Notes: generated by a model from the sequence alone, not told the origin. A DNA stretch of 64,000 nucleotides from Begonia masoniana (GCA_022432975.1 CM039509.1:45790209-45854208), one strand, 5' to 3'; positions 1-11,566 are shown, counted from the first letter of the stretch. A program made the numbers and translations.

Positions 1-1150
1 ATGGAGTTTTCTCAAGAATAGGTCTTATAGAGACCCGATTTAGCACATAACAAGCAGTAGCAACAGCTACAGCCCAGAAATACTTAGGAAGAGAATTTTC
101 ATTTAGCATGGTTCGGGCAAGCTCTTGGAGAGACCTATTTTTCCTCTCAACAACACCATTTTGCTGAGGGGTTCTAGGAGAAGAGAAATTGTGCTTAATT
201 CCATACTTGAGACACAAGAGTTCAAATCTCTCATTTTCAAATTCTCCACTATGATCACTACGAATTGCAACAATGGTGAGCTCCTTTTCATTTTGAACTC
301 TTTTCCTAAAGCTATAAAAGGTATCAAAAGTCTCATCCTTAGACTTCAGAAAGAAAACCCAGGAGAATCTAGAGAAGTCGTCAACAATGACATAAGCATA
401 AAATTTTTCACCTAGACTAGCTATATTGGAAGGACCGAAGAGGTCCATGTGGAGAAGTTGGAGAGGCTTGGAAGATGTGATTGCATTCTTCGAGGCAAAA
501 GAGCTTTTAATCTGCTTACCCATTTGACAGGCTTCACAGACCTTATCCTTCTCAAAGGATATCTTAGGAATCCCTCTAACTAAATTATTCTTAGTAATCT
601 TAGCTAAGGTATCCATTCCTACATGTCCTAATCTCCTATGCCAAATCCAGCTATCATTAAAGGAATTAACAGTAAAACATTTCTCATTATCACAAACAAT
701 ATTATCTAAGTCAATGATATAGATATTCTCTTTCCTGAAACCAGTAAAGAGAACCTTGCAATTTGTTATATCCTTAATTATACAGGAATTTTTCTTGAAA
801 ACTACTTTGTAACCCTTATCACATAATTGACTGATGCTTAGCAGGTTATATTTGAGACCTTCAACCAGCAGAACATTTTCTATAATGAGGTTATCAGAAT
901 TACCTATATTGCCGATGCCAACAATTTTAACCTTCTGGTTTCCACCAAAAGTGACGTTTCCTTTCTTTCTGTTGACAACAGCAAACATGGATGCATCTCC
1001 AGTCATGTGCCTAGAACAGCCACTGTCCAGGTACCACTGATTCCTTATTGGAGACGCATCATCATGCAAAACAGAGATCAGGTTGTCTTCTTAGGTACCC
1101 AAATCTTTTGGGTCCTAGCGTTAGGTCTGGTTCCTTTAGGAACCCATTGT
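1..1150 (-). pseudogene. Sirevirus-type Copia element A1: decayed pol fragment (protease, GAG-pre-integrase, integrase)
   Basis: The minus strand matches, base for base over long stretches, the pol of the second copy in this window (59393-60535). That match shows it covers the protease start, GAG-pre-integrase region and integrase of a Ty1/copia polyprotein. The reading frame is broken into short pieces, so it cannot encode a working polyprotein. The gag-pol junction near 1090-1150 is preserved and has the same frame relationship as in A2. The element runs off the left edge, so reverse transcriptase and the 3' LTR are not visible. Solo LTR S1 separates this pol fragment from its gag, which resumes at 3342. 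Confidence is high for the family and lower for exact domain limits. Confidence 0.85.
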
Positions 1151-1838
1151 AATTTTGTAGCACCCGGTTCCATTGAATCAAAAATTTAAATTATTATTAA
1201 TGATGTACTTTTATAGAAGGGTTGGGGGAGATATTGATTAGGTTAATAAATGACTAGGCAAGGGCAGAAAAGTAATTGAAAATTTAAAAAAATGGATAAT
1301 GTATTTAAGCCGCCACTAATTCCCTCATTTCTCTCTCGGCCTTCAGCTCTTCAACAGAAAACCTTCGGGCAATTTCCTTCTTACTCGATTCTCCTTCAAC
1401 CTAGGTAAGCTCTCTTAGTTTGTCTGAGATTTTAACAATTAGATAGCTGAGGGTGTACAATGTGTGAAGTTTCGAGGAATACTGTGAGTGAGTTGAGTTT
1501 GGGTTTAGTGTTGAATCGGAAATGCACAATGAACTAAGCTTCCAAACTAGTTTCCCTAGATTCCTGAATAGATTAGAATGAGGCTTAGTAGAAATCTAAT
1601 TGATATCCTTTCTATGACATAGGTGAGCAAACTTCTGAAGTAGTTTGAAACCGAGCATTTCCAGGAGAGCCAGGTAAGTAAAGTATTGCTTGCGCCTTCG
1701 GGCATACATCATAAGACAGTAGGGTTTGTGCGTGTTTGTGAACATTTATTTTCAGCATGATATGCATCATATTTTAAAGGTACACAAAAATGAATTTGAA
1801 TGCATATTGGTATGGTAAGGATTGAACATAATGAAACA

Positions 1839-2068
1839 GCTAAACGAATCAGCTTTACTGTTAAGGGAACTAATCCAACCCTTAATGAGACAGTGGATAT
1901 TTATACTTTGGGAGAGTTGATCCAACTCTCAATTTCACAGGGGGATCTGAACAGTGAATCAGCTTTACTGTTAAGGGAACTAATCCAACCCTTAATGAGA
2001 CAGTGAATATTTATACTTTGGGAGAGTTGATCCAACTCCCAATTTCACAGGGGGAACTGAACAGAAAC
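1839..2068 (+). repeat. Two ~128-bp tandem units inside S1
   Basis: The block starting AACGAATCAGCTTTACTG near 1845 recurs near 1958 almost unchanged. The repeat includes the words TTGGGAGAGTTGATCCAACT and TCACAGGGGGA. This is an internal duplication of the LTR, with no convincing coding content. Confidence 0.7.
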
Positions 2069-2705
2069 GACGCATGAACAACTGAGAGGAGAAAGTAGAA
2101 ATTGCATGTTTAGGAATTCATGTTTCAGCATTTCATTCCTTTTTCATTATTGCTTTGCTTACTTAGCATTAGGCTAATAGATGAGTTTTGTGATGTAGGT
2201 GAAGAAGTAACCGTAGGTGATTTCTCTGAGTTCATTGAGGAGTAGGCTGGTTGGAGGAGCACATCCATGTTTCGGCCTGGTAAATTGATGAGGCGGGTTA
2301 ACTGGTGTCATTGGTCTGAAGATTTAGTTGGAAATGTTTCAAATTGAGCATGTTGAGTTTTCATAACAGTAGTGATTTCAACAGTAGAGATTTCAATGTT
2401 CTGAATACTTTTTCGAGATTTTCCAGTTAATAGTATTCTGTCGGGATTAATGTTGGTGCTCACTGGGTTTTTAGTAATGTAATAGTTTGAAATGTTTTTG
2501 AATGGTCTCAGTGAAGTGAGTAAGATTCTTTCCTGTAGTTAGGATTGTGTGTGTATACCAAGGAGTAGATGAAATGTGGTTCTGTCCTCTATCGGTAGAT
2601 GTTGTGTTGGTGTTCTGTCGCCTATCGGAAGATGTCTTCAGTGGAAGCCATCGAATGATATAGCAAGAAATTTGTCGTCCAGTAATCGGCATATGTAGCT
2701 TGTGT

Positions 2706-2918
2706 CATCGGAAGGTGTAGGTTTAAGTCTATCGGATGATGTCTCAGTAAACTCATCGGCAGATGCGTGCTGACGTCATCGGAAGGTGTAGGTTTAGGTC
2801 TATCGGATGATGTCTCAGTAAACTCATCGGCAGATGCGTGCTGACGTCATCGGAAGGTGTAGGTTTAAGTCTATCGGATGATGTCTCAGTAAACTCATCG
2901 GCAGATGCGTGCTGACGT
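2706..2918 (+). repeat. Three 71-bp tandem units inside S1
   Basis: CATCGGAAGGTGTAGGTTTA recurs at 2706, 2777 and 2848, and the next CATCGGAAG starts at 2919, giving a period of 71. Each unit carries TATCGGATGATGTCTC, CATCGGCAGATGCGTG and usually CTGACGTCATCGG. Related single words extend from about 2590 to 3060. Confidence 0.9.
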
Positions 2919-3341
2919 CATCGGAAGAGGTAGAGAGTATTTTGTCGTTTAGTCACCGGTGGATGTAGAACAAAGTCGATCGGATGAAGGAAATCATCTG
3001 GCTGACGTCATCGGAAGATGTAGAGTGCATTTTGTCGTTTTGCCACCGGATGATGTCTTCCATTTTCTGCTTCAGCCCCTTTTGTTGACTTTGTTCAGCG
3101 GGCGATGTGTTTGACTTTTGAAACTTACGAAGTGTTTTGCGATTTAATCCTTTATTCCTTTTGCCGATTATCCCCAAAATTCTAACTGAGTATTCAAGCA
3201 TCGTACATTAGGCTTGCTTAACTTGATTTTTACTTAAACGATTTCCGCTGCAAGTTTTCAAAAAAAAAAATATGATTGAAATTTTTAGTCATGTACGGGC
3301 ATGATGTGACGAATCGGGTTCAGATAACTCGGGGCGTTACA

Positions 3342-4827
3342 AATTTACAACCAGCTTTCTTGTCGTTTGTTTTTAAAGGACATACAAAGGACTTATGTCC
3401 TACTTCATTACAAGTATGGCAAGTAGACGATTTGACAAAGAAATTCTTAAAAGCTTTTCTCTTATTGAACTTATCATAGCCTAAACCTGCTTTATCATGA
3501 GTAGCTCTATGATTCCCTATTAGCAATGTTAAGTTCTTGCTACCATTTGAGAACCAGAGAACGAGTTTATTTAAGGACTCATTTTTCTTCTTAAGTTCAG
3601 TGATTTCTTTTTCATGCAAGTTCACTTCTTTGGCATGCTTTTCTAATAAACCTGCATTTTCCGTTTTCAACATGTTATGCTTAGTCTTAAGCATGCCAAA
3701 TTGTTTAACTAAATCGTTAAATGCATCAACCAAATCACCATCATCTTCATCGGATTCACTATCATTAGAGTAATGACTAACCTGATCTTCGTGTGCCATG
3801 AAGCACAGATTGGCTACTTCCTCATCTTCTGAAGAAGAGGTGTCACCTTCGCTGTCATCCAAGTGGCCTTCATAGCCTTCTTCTTAAATTTCTTGGGATT
3901 CTTCTTCGCTTGTGGACAATCAGCCTTCATGTGACCCGGCTTTCCACATCCGAAGCATGTGATTTCCTTCTCCTTGTGAGATTTATCAACCTTTGGAAAT
4001 CTCCTTCCTTGCATTCTTTTCCTTTGGAGGAATTTGCTGAACCTCCTTGTAATGAGGGCAATATCCTCATCATCTTCTTCCTCAGATACTTCTTGTTTAC
4101 TGGAAGAGGCTTTCATAGCAATATCTTTTCTTTTTGTAGCCTCTTTCTCCTTGAGGTCTTCCTTCTCGTTTGACCTCATTGTGATCTCATGTGTCATGAG
4201 AGATCCAATGAGTTCCTCAAGTTTTAGAACCTTGAGATCCTTTGCTTCCTGTATGGCAGTCACCTTCGGCTGCCAGCTTCTTGGAAGACATCTGAGGATC
4301 TTCCTGACCTGTTCTTCACTAGAATAAGATTTACCAAGAGCTTTCAAACCATTAGTAATGTTAGTAAATCTTGTAAACATGGAAGAAACAGATTCATCCT
4401 TAGGCATAGAGAATAGTTCATATTCGTGTATGAGCATGTTTAATTTACTCTCTTTCACTTGATTTGTGCCCTCGCGTGTGACCTCTAATAGGTGCCAAAT
4501 CTCTTGGGCACTCTCACACCCTTGTACTCTATTAAATTCGTCTCTATTCAGAGCACAATACAGGGTGTTTACTGCCTTGGCATTAAGGCTCAGATTTCTC
4601 TTATCGGACTCAGATAATTCAGTAGAGTCCTTAGAGATACTTTTCCCATCTACAGTTTTCATGGCCTTAAAAGGACCATTCTCTATAATACACCAAGTCT
4701 CATAGTCTATGGCTTGAACGAATATTTTCATTCTAGCCTTCCAATAAACATAGTCACTACCATCAAAGAAATGAGGTCTATTTGTAGCTTGACCTTCTAT
4801 GTGTGTGAAGTTAGTGTTGAATGTCAT
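3342..4827 (-). pseudogene. Sirevirus A1 gag, frameshifted
   Basis: This is a Ty1/copia capsid-nucleocapsid protein read on the minus strand from ATG at 4827. It has the UBN2-type gag fold region, a first zinc knuckle CFGCGKPGHMKADC, an acidic serine-rich linker, a coiled-coil-like K/E/L segment, and a second knuckle CHTCNEVGHKSFVC. Compared with A2 gag, a single G is missing near 3857. This changes the frame just after the KKAMKATW words, so the N- and C-terminal parts lie in different frames. The 3' end is severed by S1. It lies directly downstream of its own 5' LTR and PBS. It is non-functional as it stands. Confidence 0.88.
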
Positions 4828-4883
4828 TGTAGATATATATTTCACAGAGTGTTTAAGCCCAAACTTAGACAGTGACAAACCTC

Positions 4884-4895
4884 GCTCTGATACCA
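4884..4895 (-). other. Primer binding site of Copia A1
   Basis: On the minus strand this reads TGGTATCAGAGC, complementary to the 3' end of initiator tRNA-Met. It lies two bases inside the 5' LTR end, the normal place for a Copia PBS. Confidence 0.9.
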
Positions 4896-4897
4896 AT

Positions 4898-6281
4898 TGT
4901 AGGATCGAGATTGTCTAAGAGGGGAGTGAATTAGACCTTTTTAATTTTTCTTAAACTAATCAACAAGCACACACAATAATACAAATAACAGAGAGAGAGA
5001 GAGAACAAACAACACAAGATTTTTTACGTGGTTCGGCCAAACCATGCCTACATCCACGCTTCAAGGTTCACCCCTTGAAGATCCTTAACCTTCTCCTCAG
5101 TGAGAAAAACAGATCGAAATTCCGGGCTCCGATCAACTGCCTTTACAATTATGGATTGAACTTGACGGGCGTCAATCTACTGCCTTAGACAGATTTTGAG
5201 TTTATAAATTTCAAGGACAAACTACACTCTCACCAGAATGAAATCTCAAGTTAATATCGAGAGGTGTAGAAGAAATACCGAGTATGATAGATTTCGCAGG
5301 TTAGGGCTCAAGAATCAAATTCGCAAAAAAGTTGGATCTTCGTGCTCTAACCTCGGCTTAAATACTCTGTCTTATTTTTTGCTTCACAGAATTGAATGCT
5401 CCTTTCTTCAAATGGAAAATGTTACCGTTGGGAAGCATCTGTACTAGATCAGGTAGCCGTTGCCGTCTGTAGTGCCGTCCTGATCATTTGCAAATCGTCG
5501 GCGCCATTAAAGTTCTGGAGTTAATGCTGAAAAACGACGTCACTTGTAGCTTCGCGACTATTTTGAATTCTGGCGGAAGCTCACCGGTGGAAGCAGCTTT
5601 AAACAATCGAACGTCATCGTGGATGCAACTTGAAGGCCATCGGATGATGCAACCTTCAGCTCGCCATCGCAGATGTATCTTCAAACTCCATCGGTAGATG
5701 CATCTTCAAACTCCATCGGCAGATCAAGGCATCGCAGAAGCAGCTTGATCTTCCATCGGCAGATGCATCTTGAAAACGCCATCGGCAGAAGTAGCTTGAC
5801 ATTCCATCGGCAGATGCATCTTGAAAACGCAATCGGCAGATGCAGGCCTTGAACTCCTTCGGCAGAAGCAAGTTGAAGTTCCATCGGCAGATGCAAGCCT
5901 TCAACGCCATCGGTTTGAGCGAGCGATCGACAGGTGTAGTTTTGCCTTTTGTCGTTTAGCGATCGGCATGTGTGGTTCTTTAAAAACTCCACTGTTTTTG
6001 TCGTTTTTCCTATCGGTGGATGCCATTTTTTTCTTCAACCGGTGGATGTCTTCTTTGTCTTTTAGCTATCAGTTAATGTGAACATTTTATACAATTTCAG
6101 CCATGTACACTTAACCAATATTGTTAGAAAACTAAAATACCCTTTTTAAGGGTATTTCCAACAGATTAAAACACAAACATAATTCGTTATTTTCATTTAA
6201 CAAATATAATCAAATTACATATTTATCATCCAAATACATTATCAAAAACTTAGTTAGACTTAAATACTAATTAAGTCAACA
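4898..6281 (-). mobile_element. 5' LTR of Sirevirus A1 (1384 bp)
   Basis: In plus-strand reading it runs from TGTAGGATCGAG to AAGTCAACA, the same ends as the 3' LTR of A2 (48610-50937). It shares the ACGTGGTTCGGCCAAACC block near 5026 with that copy. The outer end at 6281 abuts a different Copia element (C), showing that A1 inserted into C. It carries dispersed CATCGGCAGATGCATC-type words instead of the long 24-bp array of the A2 LTR. Confidence 0.88.
5636..5912. repeat. Degenerate CATCGGCAGATGCATC minisatellite in the A1 LTR
   Basis: CCATCGG(C/T)AGATGCATCTT recurs about every 25-45 bp between 5636 and 5912, with variants such as CATCGGCAGAAGTAGCTTG. The pieces resemble the unit that is perfectly amplified in the A2 LTR (49117-50700). 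This looks like the ancestral, unamplified state. Confidence 0.8.
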
Positions 6282-6341
6282 TGATCTTCCTAACGTGTTG
6301 GCTCTAGAGGCCCCACGTTCTTTTGATCTATCTCTCATTAC

Positions 6342-6926
6342 TCATAAAGCCTCCACAGAAGAGTGCTCATTGTTCTTCCATCTACTTTCTTCGTCAAGAA
6401 CCGCAGCTGCAATATCATTGAACATCAATGTTGTTTTTACAGTGCCGTTAAACAAATTTATAATGAGGTGATCATATGAATCTGACAAACTTTGAAGTAA
6501 AAGTGCAGCTCTTTTATTTTCATTGATTTTGTACTTTATTGCTATAAATTGAGAAATTAATGTGTTTAAAGTATTGATGTGGTCAGTCACTGTTGTTGAT
6601 TCTGACATCCAAATGATATAAAATTTTATTTTCAAGAAAATTTTATTATACCACGACTTCTTCTCATATACTTTTGTCAGCGTATCCCATATCTGTTTGA
6701 CAATTATCATTTCCGAGATACTTGACAAAATTCCATCTGCTAGAGTAAGATGCAAAATGGCTATAGCATCCTCATATGCTTTTTTCCAATTCTCATCTTC
6801 AACATTCGTCGGTCTGTCGCCTATAGCTATAATACAACCATCTCTCCGTAATAGCGCCTTCATTTTTAATTTTCACAGTGAGAAATTATTTCCGTTAAAT
6901 TTTTCAATTTCAATCTTTCCAGTCAT
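6342..6926 (-). pseudogene. Copia element C gag (UBN2 type), degraded
   Basis: From ATG at 6926 the minus strand reads a typical short Copia gag start (MTGKIEIEKFNGNNF). It is stopped at codon 17 by TGA where the family has TGG (tryptophan), then continues in frame to about 6342. The rest shows the gag_pre/UBN2 pattern, including IWDTLTKVYEKKS and STTVTDHINTLNTL. Downstream protease and pol are absent because A1 inserted here. The PBS lies just upstream. The combination of an in-frame stop and lost pol makes it a relic. Confidence 0.82.
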
Positions 6927-6935
6927 AATAACGAG

Positions 6936-6947
6936 GCTCTGATACCA
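6936..6947 (-). other. Primer binding site of Copia C
   Basis: Minus strand TGGTATCAGAGC, an initiator tRNA-Met primer site 10 bases upstream of the gag ATG. Solo LTR S2 was inserted across the LTR/PBS boundary, so its target duplication overlaps this site. Confidence 0.88.
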
Positions 6948-6951
6948 CTTG

Positions 6952-9932
6952 TGTAGCACCCGGCCTTTTGGCTGTAATTATTTCCCAAATCATTTTGCGG
7001 GATTTATTTAATATTAATTCAATATGTGTTTTGTTGGGAACCAAACTAATGTGTAACTAAACAAAACACTAAGTTTAAAATGCATGGAAGGGTAAATTGG
7101 AGAGAAATTAAGGTTGGTGGGAGATAGTCAATGGATAGTTGACACATGGCAGCTTGTTGAGGAAGTTAAGTTCTTCCTCCTACGTGAAATCTTCACTTCA
7201 CCTCTCTGCTTCTCCCCTTCCCTTTTGGCTTTCTCTCTTCCAGGCGACTGAAACAAAGTACCAAACCTTGTTTCTCCTACATTCTTCTGTTTCCTTCAGC
7301 AAAAAGGTAAGCATCTACTCACGCTAACAAGTTTGGACAAGTTTAATGTGAGTTTTTACCGAAGTTTAGGGTTATGGTATTTAGAGAAAACTCACTGTCT
7401 TTGGATGAAAACACGTTGGTGTGTTCTCTAAAGATTTGAAACGTGTTGCTGCTGATTCTTCTAACTTATTAGTTAGCATTTGCAGCATTGTTTATTTCTC
7501 TACGTGCATGTTACAGATCTGTGCATTTCTGAGACTTTCCAGCTAACTGCATCGTGGATAACAGGTAAGTTCATATCCGTAGGTTGGCCCTTAAGGCCCT
7601 ACATCACGGAGACTCTAGGTTTTTCTTCTGTCGGGAGGGTTCGGGTAGAGAAAGTTAGAGTTAAGTTCTGAGTTATCTGTTTTCTCTCTAGATTCTGTTG
7701 TATTATTCTGTTAACTGCTGTTTCGAGTTAAGCACTGTGAAAGTTCATGCATACACGTTTTCCCGAAAGTTCATGCAAAACAATGTTTTCTGTACACGAT
7801 TTTGAAGTTAAGAAAGATAAAACAGAATCTGAATGTAATGTATTGGTTAAGTGTGGGACCGGGACTGGCCCTCTGGTTTTATCCCTCCCTGGGATTTTGA
7901 AAAAAATTGTCCTTGCCAAGGACCCTCTGGTTTTATCCCTCCCTGGGATTCTGAAAAACTACTGAATGTCTGAATGTGCCTGAAAGTGCACCTTACTGTT
8001 GCCAGTTCCCCTATAAGCCCCACTTATACCCCTCTGCCACCGAAACGTAATGAAATGTTCTGTCACTGTATTCTGAAAACCGCATGCATAGCATTTTGCA
8101 TCACTGCATATATATATATATATGATTTTACTGAGTTTTAGACTCATAGGTGAACTCCCTGATGTAGGTACTGAACCCGTGAATGAGGACCTTGTGCCTC
8201 AAGATGATGATCTGATGTAGTTGGTGGGTCGAGCTCATGGGGTGTGTTTGTGGCAGCTAGACATAAATCTGTCCAGAGAAAGAAAGGTTTTGAAGTTCTG
8301 TATTTATGTTTTAAAAACTTCTGTTATAATGAATTCTGGAAATCCATGTTAAGTTCTGTACTGTCTTTGAGATTTTAAAACAATGTATGGATTCTGTGTC
8401 GATATTTAAAACCTCTGTATTTGACAGTTGAATTACATTCTGAAGTATTCTGGAATTGTTTGGAATATTTTCTGATAGTCTGTGCATGGATGGTCTTTGG
8501 TTTTAGAGCTATCCATGCAGTGTGTCTTCTTGAATCTGTCATTTGTAAAGCATGTTTCACAACCTTGTTTTGATTCGGGTTTTGGAGATCTGAAACTTTT
8601 ATTGCCTTCTATTTTATGTCCTCTGTTCGTATGTCTTCATGTTAAAATTGTCAAGTCCTGCCTTAAAAACTACATCTTCCGATCACGTCATCACATATTC
8701 CGATGACGTCATCACATATTCCGATGACGTCATCACATATTCCGATGACGTCATCACATATTCCGATGACGTCATCACATATTCCGATGACGTCATCACA
8801 TATTCCGATGACGTCATCACATATTCCGATGACGTCATCACATATTCCGATGACGTCATCACATATTCCGATGACGTCATCACATATTCCGATGACGTCA
8901 TCACATATTCCGATGACGTCATCACATATTCCGATGACGTCATCACATATTCCGATGACGTCATCACATATTCCGATGACGTCATCACATATTCCGATGA
9001 CGTCATCACATATTCCGATGACGTCATCACATATTCCGATGACGTCATCACATATTCCGATGACGTCATCACATATTCCGATGACGTCATCACATATTCC
9101 GATGACGTCATCACATATTCCGATGACGTCATCACATATTCCGATGACGTCATCACATATTCCGATGACGTCATCACATATTCCGATGACGTCATCACAT
9201 ATTCCGATGACGTCATCACTTATTCCGATGACGTCATCATACCTTCCGATTTCATCTGCCGCCTTCATCTTCCGATGACGTCATCACACCTGCCGATTTC
9301 ATCTGCTGCCTACATCTTCCGATGACGTCATCCACATCATCCAGCCACGTCATCTGCCTAAATCTTCCGGTATTATTTCTACTTACATCCACCGATTTCA
9401 CTCGATGCCTGCATCTTCCGTCTGACATCATCTCCTCTTCCGATGACGTCACCCACTGTTTACATCTTCCGATTCCACCTGCTGCCTGCATCTTCCGTCT
9501 GACGTCATCTCTTCTTCAGATGATGTCACCCACTGTTTACATTTTCCGATTTCATTTGCTACCTGTATCTTCTGCCTGACGTTATCCATCTTCCGACTGT
9601 CATCTCTGCTTCTACCTTCAAAACTACATCATCCGATAGATTTTTCCCGCCAGTCTTCTGCCTATGTCTTCTGCTAATATTTCTTGTTTCCTGCTTCTAT
9701 TTATAACTGCTACCCAGAATCTCTTTTTACTGTTTTCCCGTTTGATTTCGAATCCAGAGAACTCTCTCTCCCACTGTAAATGTTTTAAAAGTATAATGTT
9801 TCAAAAAAAAAAAAATAAGTCCCGTTTTCTGTAAATAGTCATCGTTTACCGTTTTCCGTTAATCGTCCTGAGTGATGGCTTGGCTCTCGGCTCCTGCTGA
9901 TCGGGATCCGGATCCGGATCCGGGCCGTCACA
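6952..9932 (+). mobile_element. Solo LTR S2 (Ty3/gypsy-like), 2981 bp, TSD ACTTG
   Basis: It begins TGTAGCACCCGGCC and ends GGGCCGTCACA, with the 5-bp duplication ACTTG at 6947-6951 and 9933-9937. There is no PBS, internal region or second LTR. Termini and internal order (pyrimidine-rich leader, GGTAAG donor at 7306/7307, second donor at 7564/7565, GATGTAGGT near 8163, repeat block, TG...CA end) parallel S1 and S3, so these are members of one superfamily. The 3' third is occupied by the TGACGTCA array and its degenerate extension to about 9660, then by three GGATCC words at 9904-9920. Confidence 0.92.
8680..9246. repeat. Minisatellite: 26 x 21 bp, each with a TGACGTCA palindrome
   Basis: CGATGACGTCATCACAT plus ATTC recurs with a period of exactly 21 bp from 8701 (k=0) to 9226 (k=25). 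A degenerate first unit at 8680 has CGATCACG. Apart from that unit and the last two, the copies are identical. Each holds the ATF/CREB-type palindrome TGACGTCA, whose TGACG half-sites are known targets of plant TGA/bZIP factors. Two further palindromes lie nearby at about 9273 and 9324, with TGACGTCA-like words to about 9510. All reading frames are open through the array because 21 is a multiple of 3. This is not evidence of coding. Confidence 0.97.
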
Positions 9933-9935
9933 ACT

Positions 9936-10261
9936 TGTTAAGAATAAAAAAAATTGGCGGAAACAATAATAATGTCACCGCTATAAAACGTAAATAGTAC
10001 TGATCAAGATAATTTTCAGAAAAGACTGTACTGGACAATCTTCATTTCTTCTTCGCCAAGATTCTCTATTTATAAGGAGATGAACTTGGAAGAATTCATC
10101 ATACTACAAAATCCAAAAACCAAAAATCTTGCAGTATTGAGAGATGCATAAAGAAGAAATTTCTTCATTCTACTTTTCTCATTTTCATTTAATGAAACGG
10201 GTCCCTCATCATAATGAATGGATCACACATTTAAGTGATATTTAACTTAGTTCTTCTGACA
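9936..10261 (-). mobile_element. 5' LTR of Copia C (~326 bp)
   Basis: Plus-strand reading runs from TGTTAAGAATAAAA to TTCTTCTGACA, TG...CA bounded. It sits where the LTR should be relative to the C PBS once S2 is removed: minus strand TTCTTAACA then AGTGGTATCAGAGC. The outer boundary at 10261 is set only by the CA terminus, because the partner LTR is not in the window. Confidence 0.7.
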
Positions 10262-10287
10262 AATATCTAATATCTAATATATTTATA

Positions 10288-11124
10288 GGGTAATTATCGA
10301 TTTGAACCCTGTACTATACATGTTTTTTCAATTCGGCCCCTGTACTAAAAAAACCGGCAAACCAAACCCTGTACTTTGATTCTGTTATCAGTTTTGACCT
10401 TCTATCAACAATTTCATTAAACTCTCATTGAAAAAACTAACAAACGATCTTGGATTCAGTTGAAATTTTTACCACATGTTCATTACTTAATGAGAAGATA
10501 ATCTGGAAATTTTCATGATTTTTTAACACATGTACCATTTATTACAATTTTATTTTAGTATTTTATAAAAATATTATAATAAATCATACAAATTTTAAAA
10601 AATCACGAAAAGTTTTCTATTATCTACCCATGGTAAGTTGAACATGTGGAAAAAGTTTCATATAAATCAAATATTGTTTGGTATTTTTTTAAAAATTAAT
10701 TTATAAAGTAAAGAAGAAACTAAGATTAATTTTAAAAAATATCAAAAGATATTAGATTTATTTGAAACTTTTTCCAGATTTTTACCATATTATAGGTAGA
10801 TAATAGAAAAATGTACGTAATTTGTTAAAACTTGTATGATTTATTATAATATTTTTAAAAAATACTACAATAAATCGTAGATGTGTTAAAAAATCACGAA
10901 AATTCCCAGATTATCTTCTCATTAAGTAATAAACATGTGGTAAAACTTTCAACTGAATCTATGATCGTTTGGTAATTTTTTCAGTGAGGGTTTAATGAAA
11001 TTGTTGATAGAAGGTCAAAACTGATAACAGAATCAAAGTACAGGGTTCGGTTTGCCGGTTTTTTTAGTACAGGGGCCGAATTGAAAAAATATGTATAGTA
11101 CAGGGTTCAAATCGATAATTTCCC
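10288..11124. mobile_element. Foldback MULE-type element M1 (837 bp), 9-bp TSD
   Basis: The ends are long inverted repeats: GGGTAATTATCGATTTGAAC at the left matches the reverse complement of the right end with few mismatches. The arms continue inward over most of the element, so the whole unit can fold on itself. It is flanked by the 9-bp duplication ATATTTATA (10279-10287 and 11125-11133). A 9-bp duplication with long terminal inverted repeats is characteristic of Mutator-like elements. It has no coding capacity. Confidence 0.88.
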
Positions 11125-11485
11125 ATATTTATATTATAGTATTTTGCAGAAACATTGCTGTTTTCGTTAAATAATACACAAATTACAAGTCTTGCCATGT
11201 GTATCAATTGATATCTCATAAGATTGACTTTAACGAGAGTCTCTGTGACGACCCGTCTTTCAACGCATGTTTGGGACCACCCATTCTTCGCGGATCCTGG
11301 GGCTGACCTGGGCCGGAGGTGGGTAAAGCTCCGCGGATCCTGGGGCTGACCTGGGCCGGAGGGTTCTCCCGTTGAAGCAGGGGCCGTTACGAACCCACAT
11401 CGCTTGGGGAAGTACATGGAAATGAAACATATGTAAGAGATCCCTCCCAACATAGCAAGACGCGTTTTGAAGCACAATTGGCAAC

Positions 11486-11566
11486 GGATCCCATAAGAAC
11501 TCCGAAGTTAAGCGTGCTTCGGCGAGAGTAGTACCAGGTTGGGTGACCGACTGGGAAGTCCTCGCC
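11486..11566 (+). other. 5S rRNA-derived module in Cassandra 5' LTR
   Basis: From GGATCCCATAAGAACTCCG to GGGAAGTCCTCGCC this follows the 3' two thirds of plant 5S rRNA, including the region of the internal Pol III promoter (A box, intermediate element, C box with GGGTGACC). It lacks the first ~30 bases of 5S, so it is not a 5S rRNA gene. The same module is at 11964-12044 in the 3' LTR. Confidence 0.92.

Larger units (their letters stand above)
1156..3341 (+). mobile_element. Solo LTR S1 (Ty3/gypsy-like), 2186 bp, TSD AATTT
   Basis: It begins TGTAGCACCCGG and ends GGGGCGTTACA, the TG...CA ends of an LTR with imperfect inverted termini. It is flanked by the 5-bp duplication AATTT (1151-1155 and 3342-3346). 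Removing it and one AATTT rejoins the Sirevirus gag exactly as in copy A2. No internal region, PBS or second LTR is present, so it is a solo LTR left by LTR-LTR recombination. A TATA-like GTATTTAAG (1301-1309) precedes a pyrimidine-rich leader, then splice-donor-like sites at 1404/1405 and 1673/1674. Assignment to Ty3/gypsy rests on length and terminal sequence and is an inference. Confidence 0.92.

Noticed and set aside
3276..3862. Plus-strand ORFs opposite Sirevirus gag (also 3910-4705 and 60726-61646)
   Set aside because: They are antisense shadows of the gag frames with no domain of their own.
4884..4895. tRNA-Met gene fragments at the TGGTATCAGAGC sites
   Set aside because: Each is a 12-base primer binding site next to an LTR end, without tRNA arms.
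5656..5992. Cys-rich minus-strand ORFs in the A1 LTR
   Set aside because: They are translations of the degenerate minisatellite within the LTR.
8639..9325. Repeat proteins (DVITYS, MTSSHIP, DVIGIC types) on both strands
   Set aside because: All frames are open because the 21-bp period is a multiple of three. It is inside a solo LTR and has no coding signal.
11486..11566. Genuine 5S rRNA gene
   Set aside because: The first ~30 bases of 5S are missing, and the segment lies within a TG...CA LTR with PBS and target duplication. It is Cassandra.
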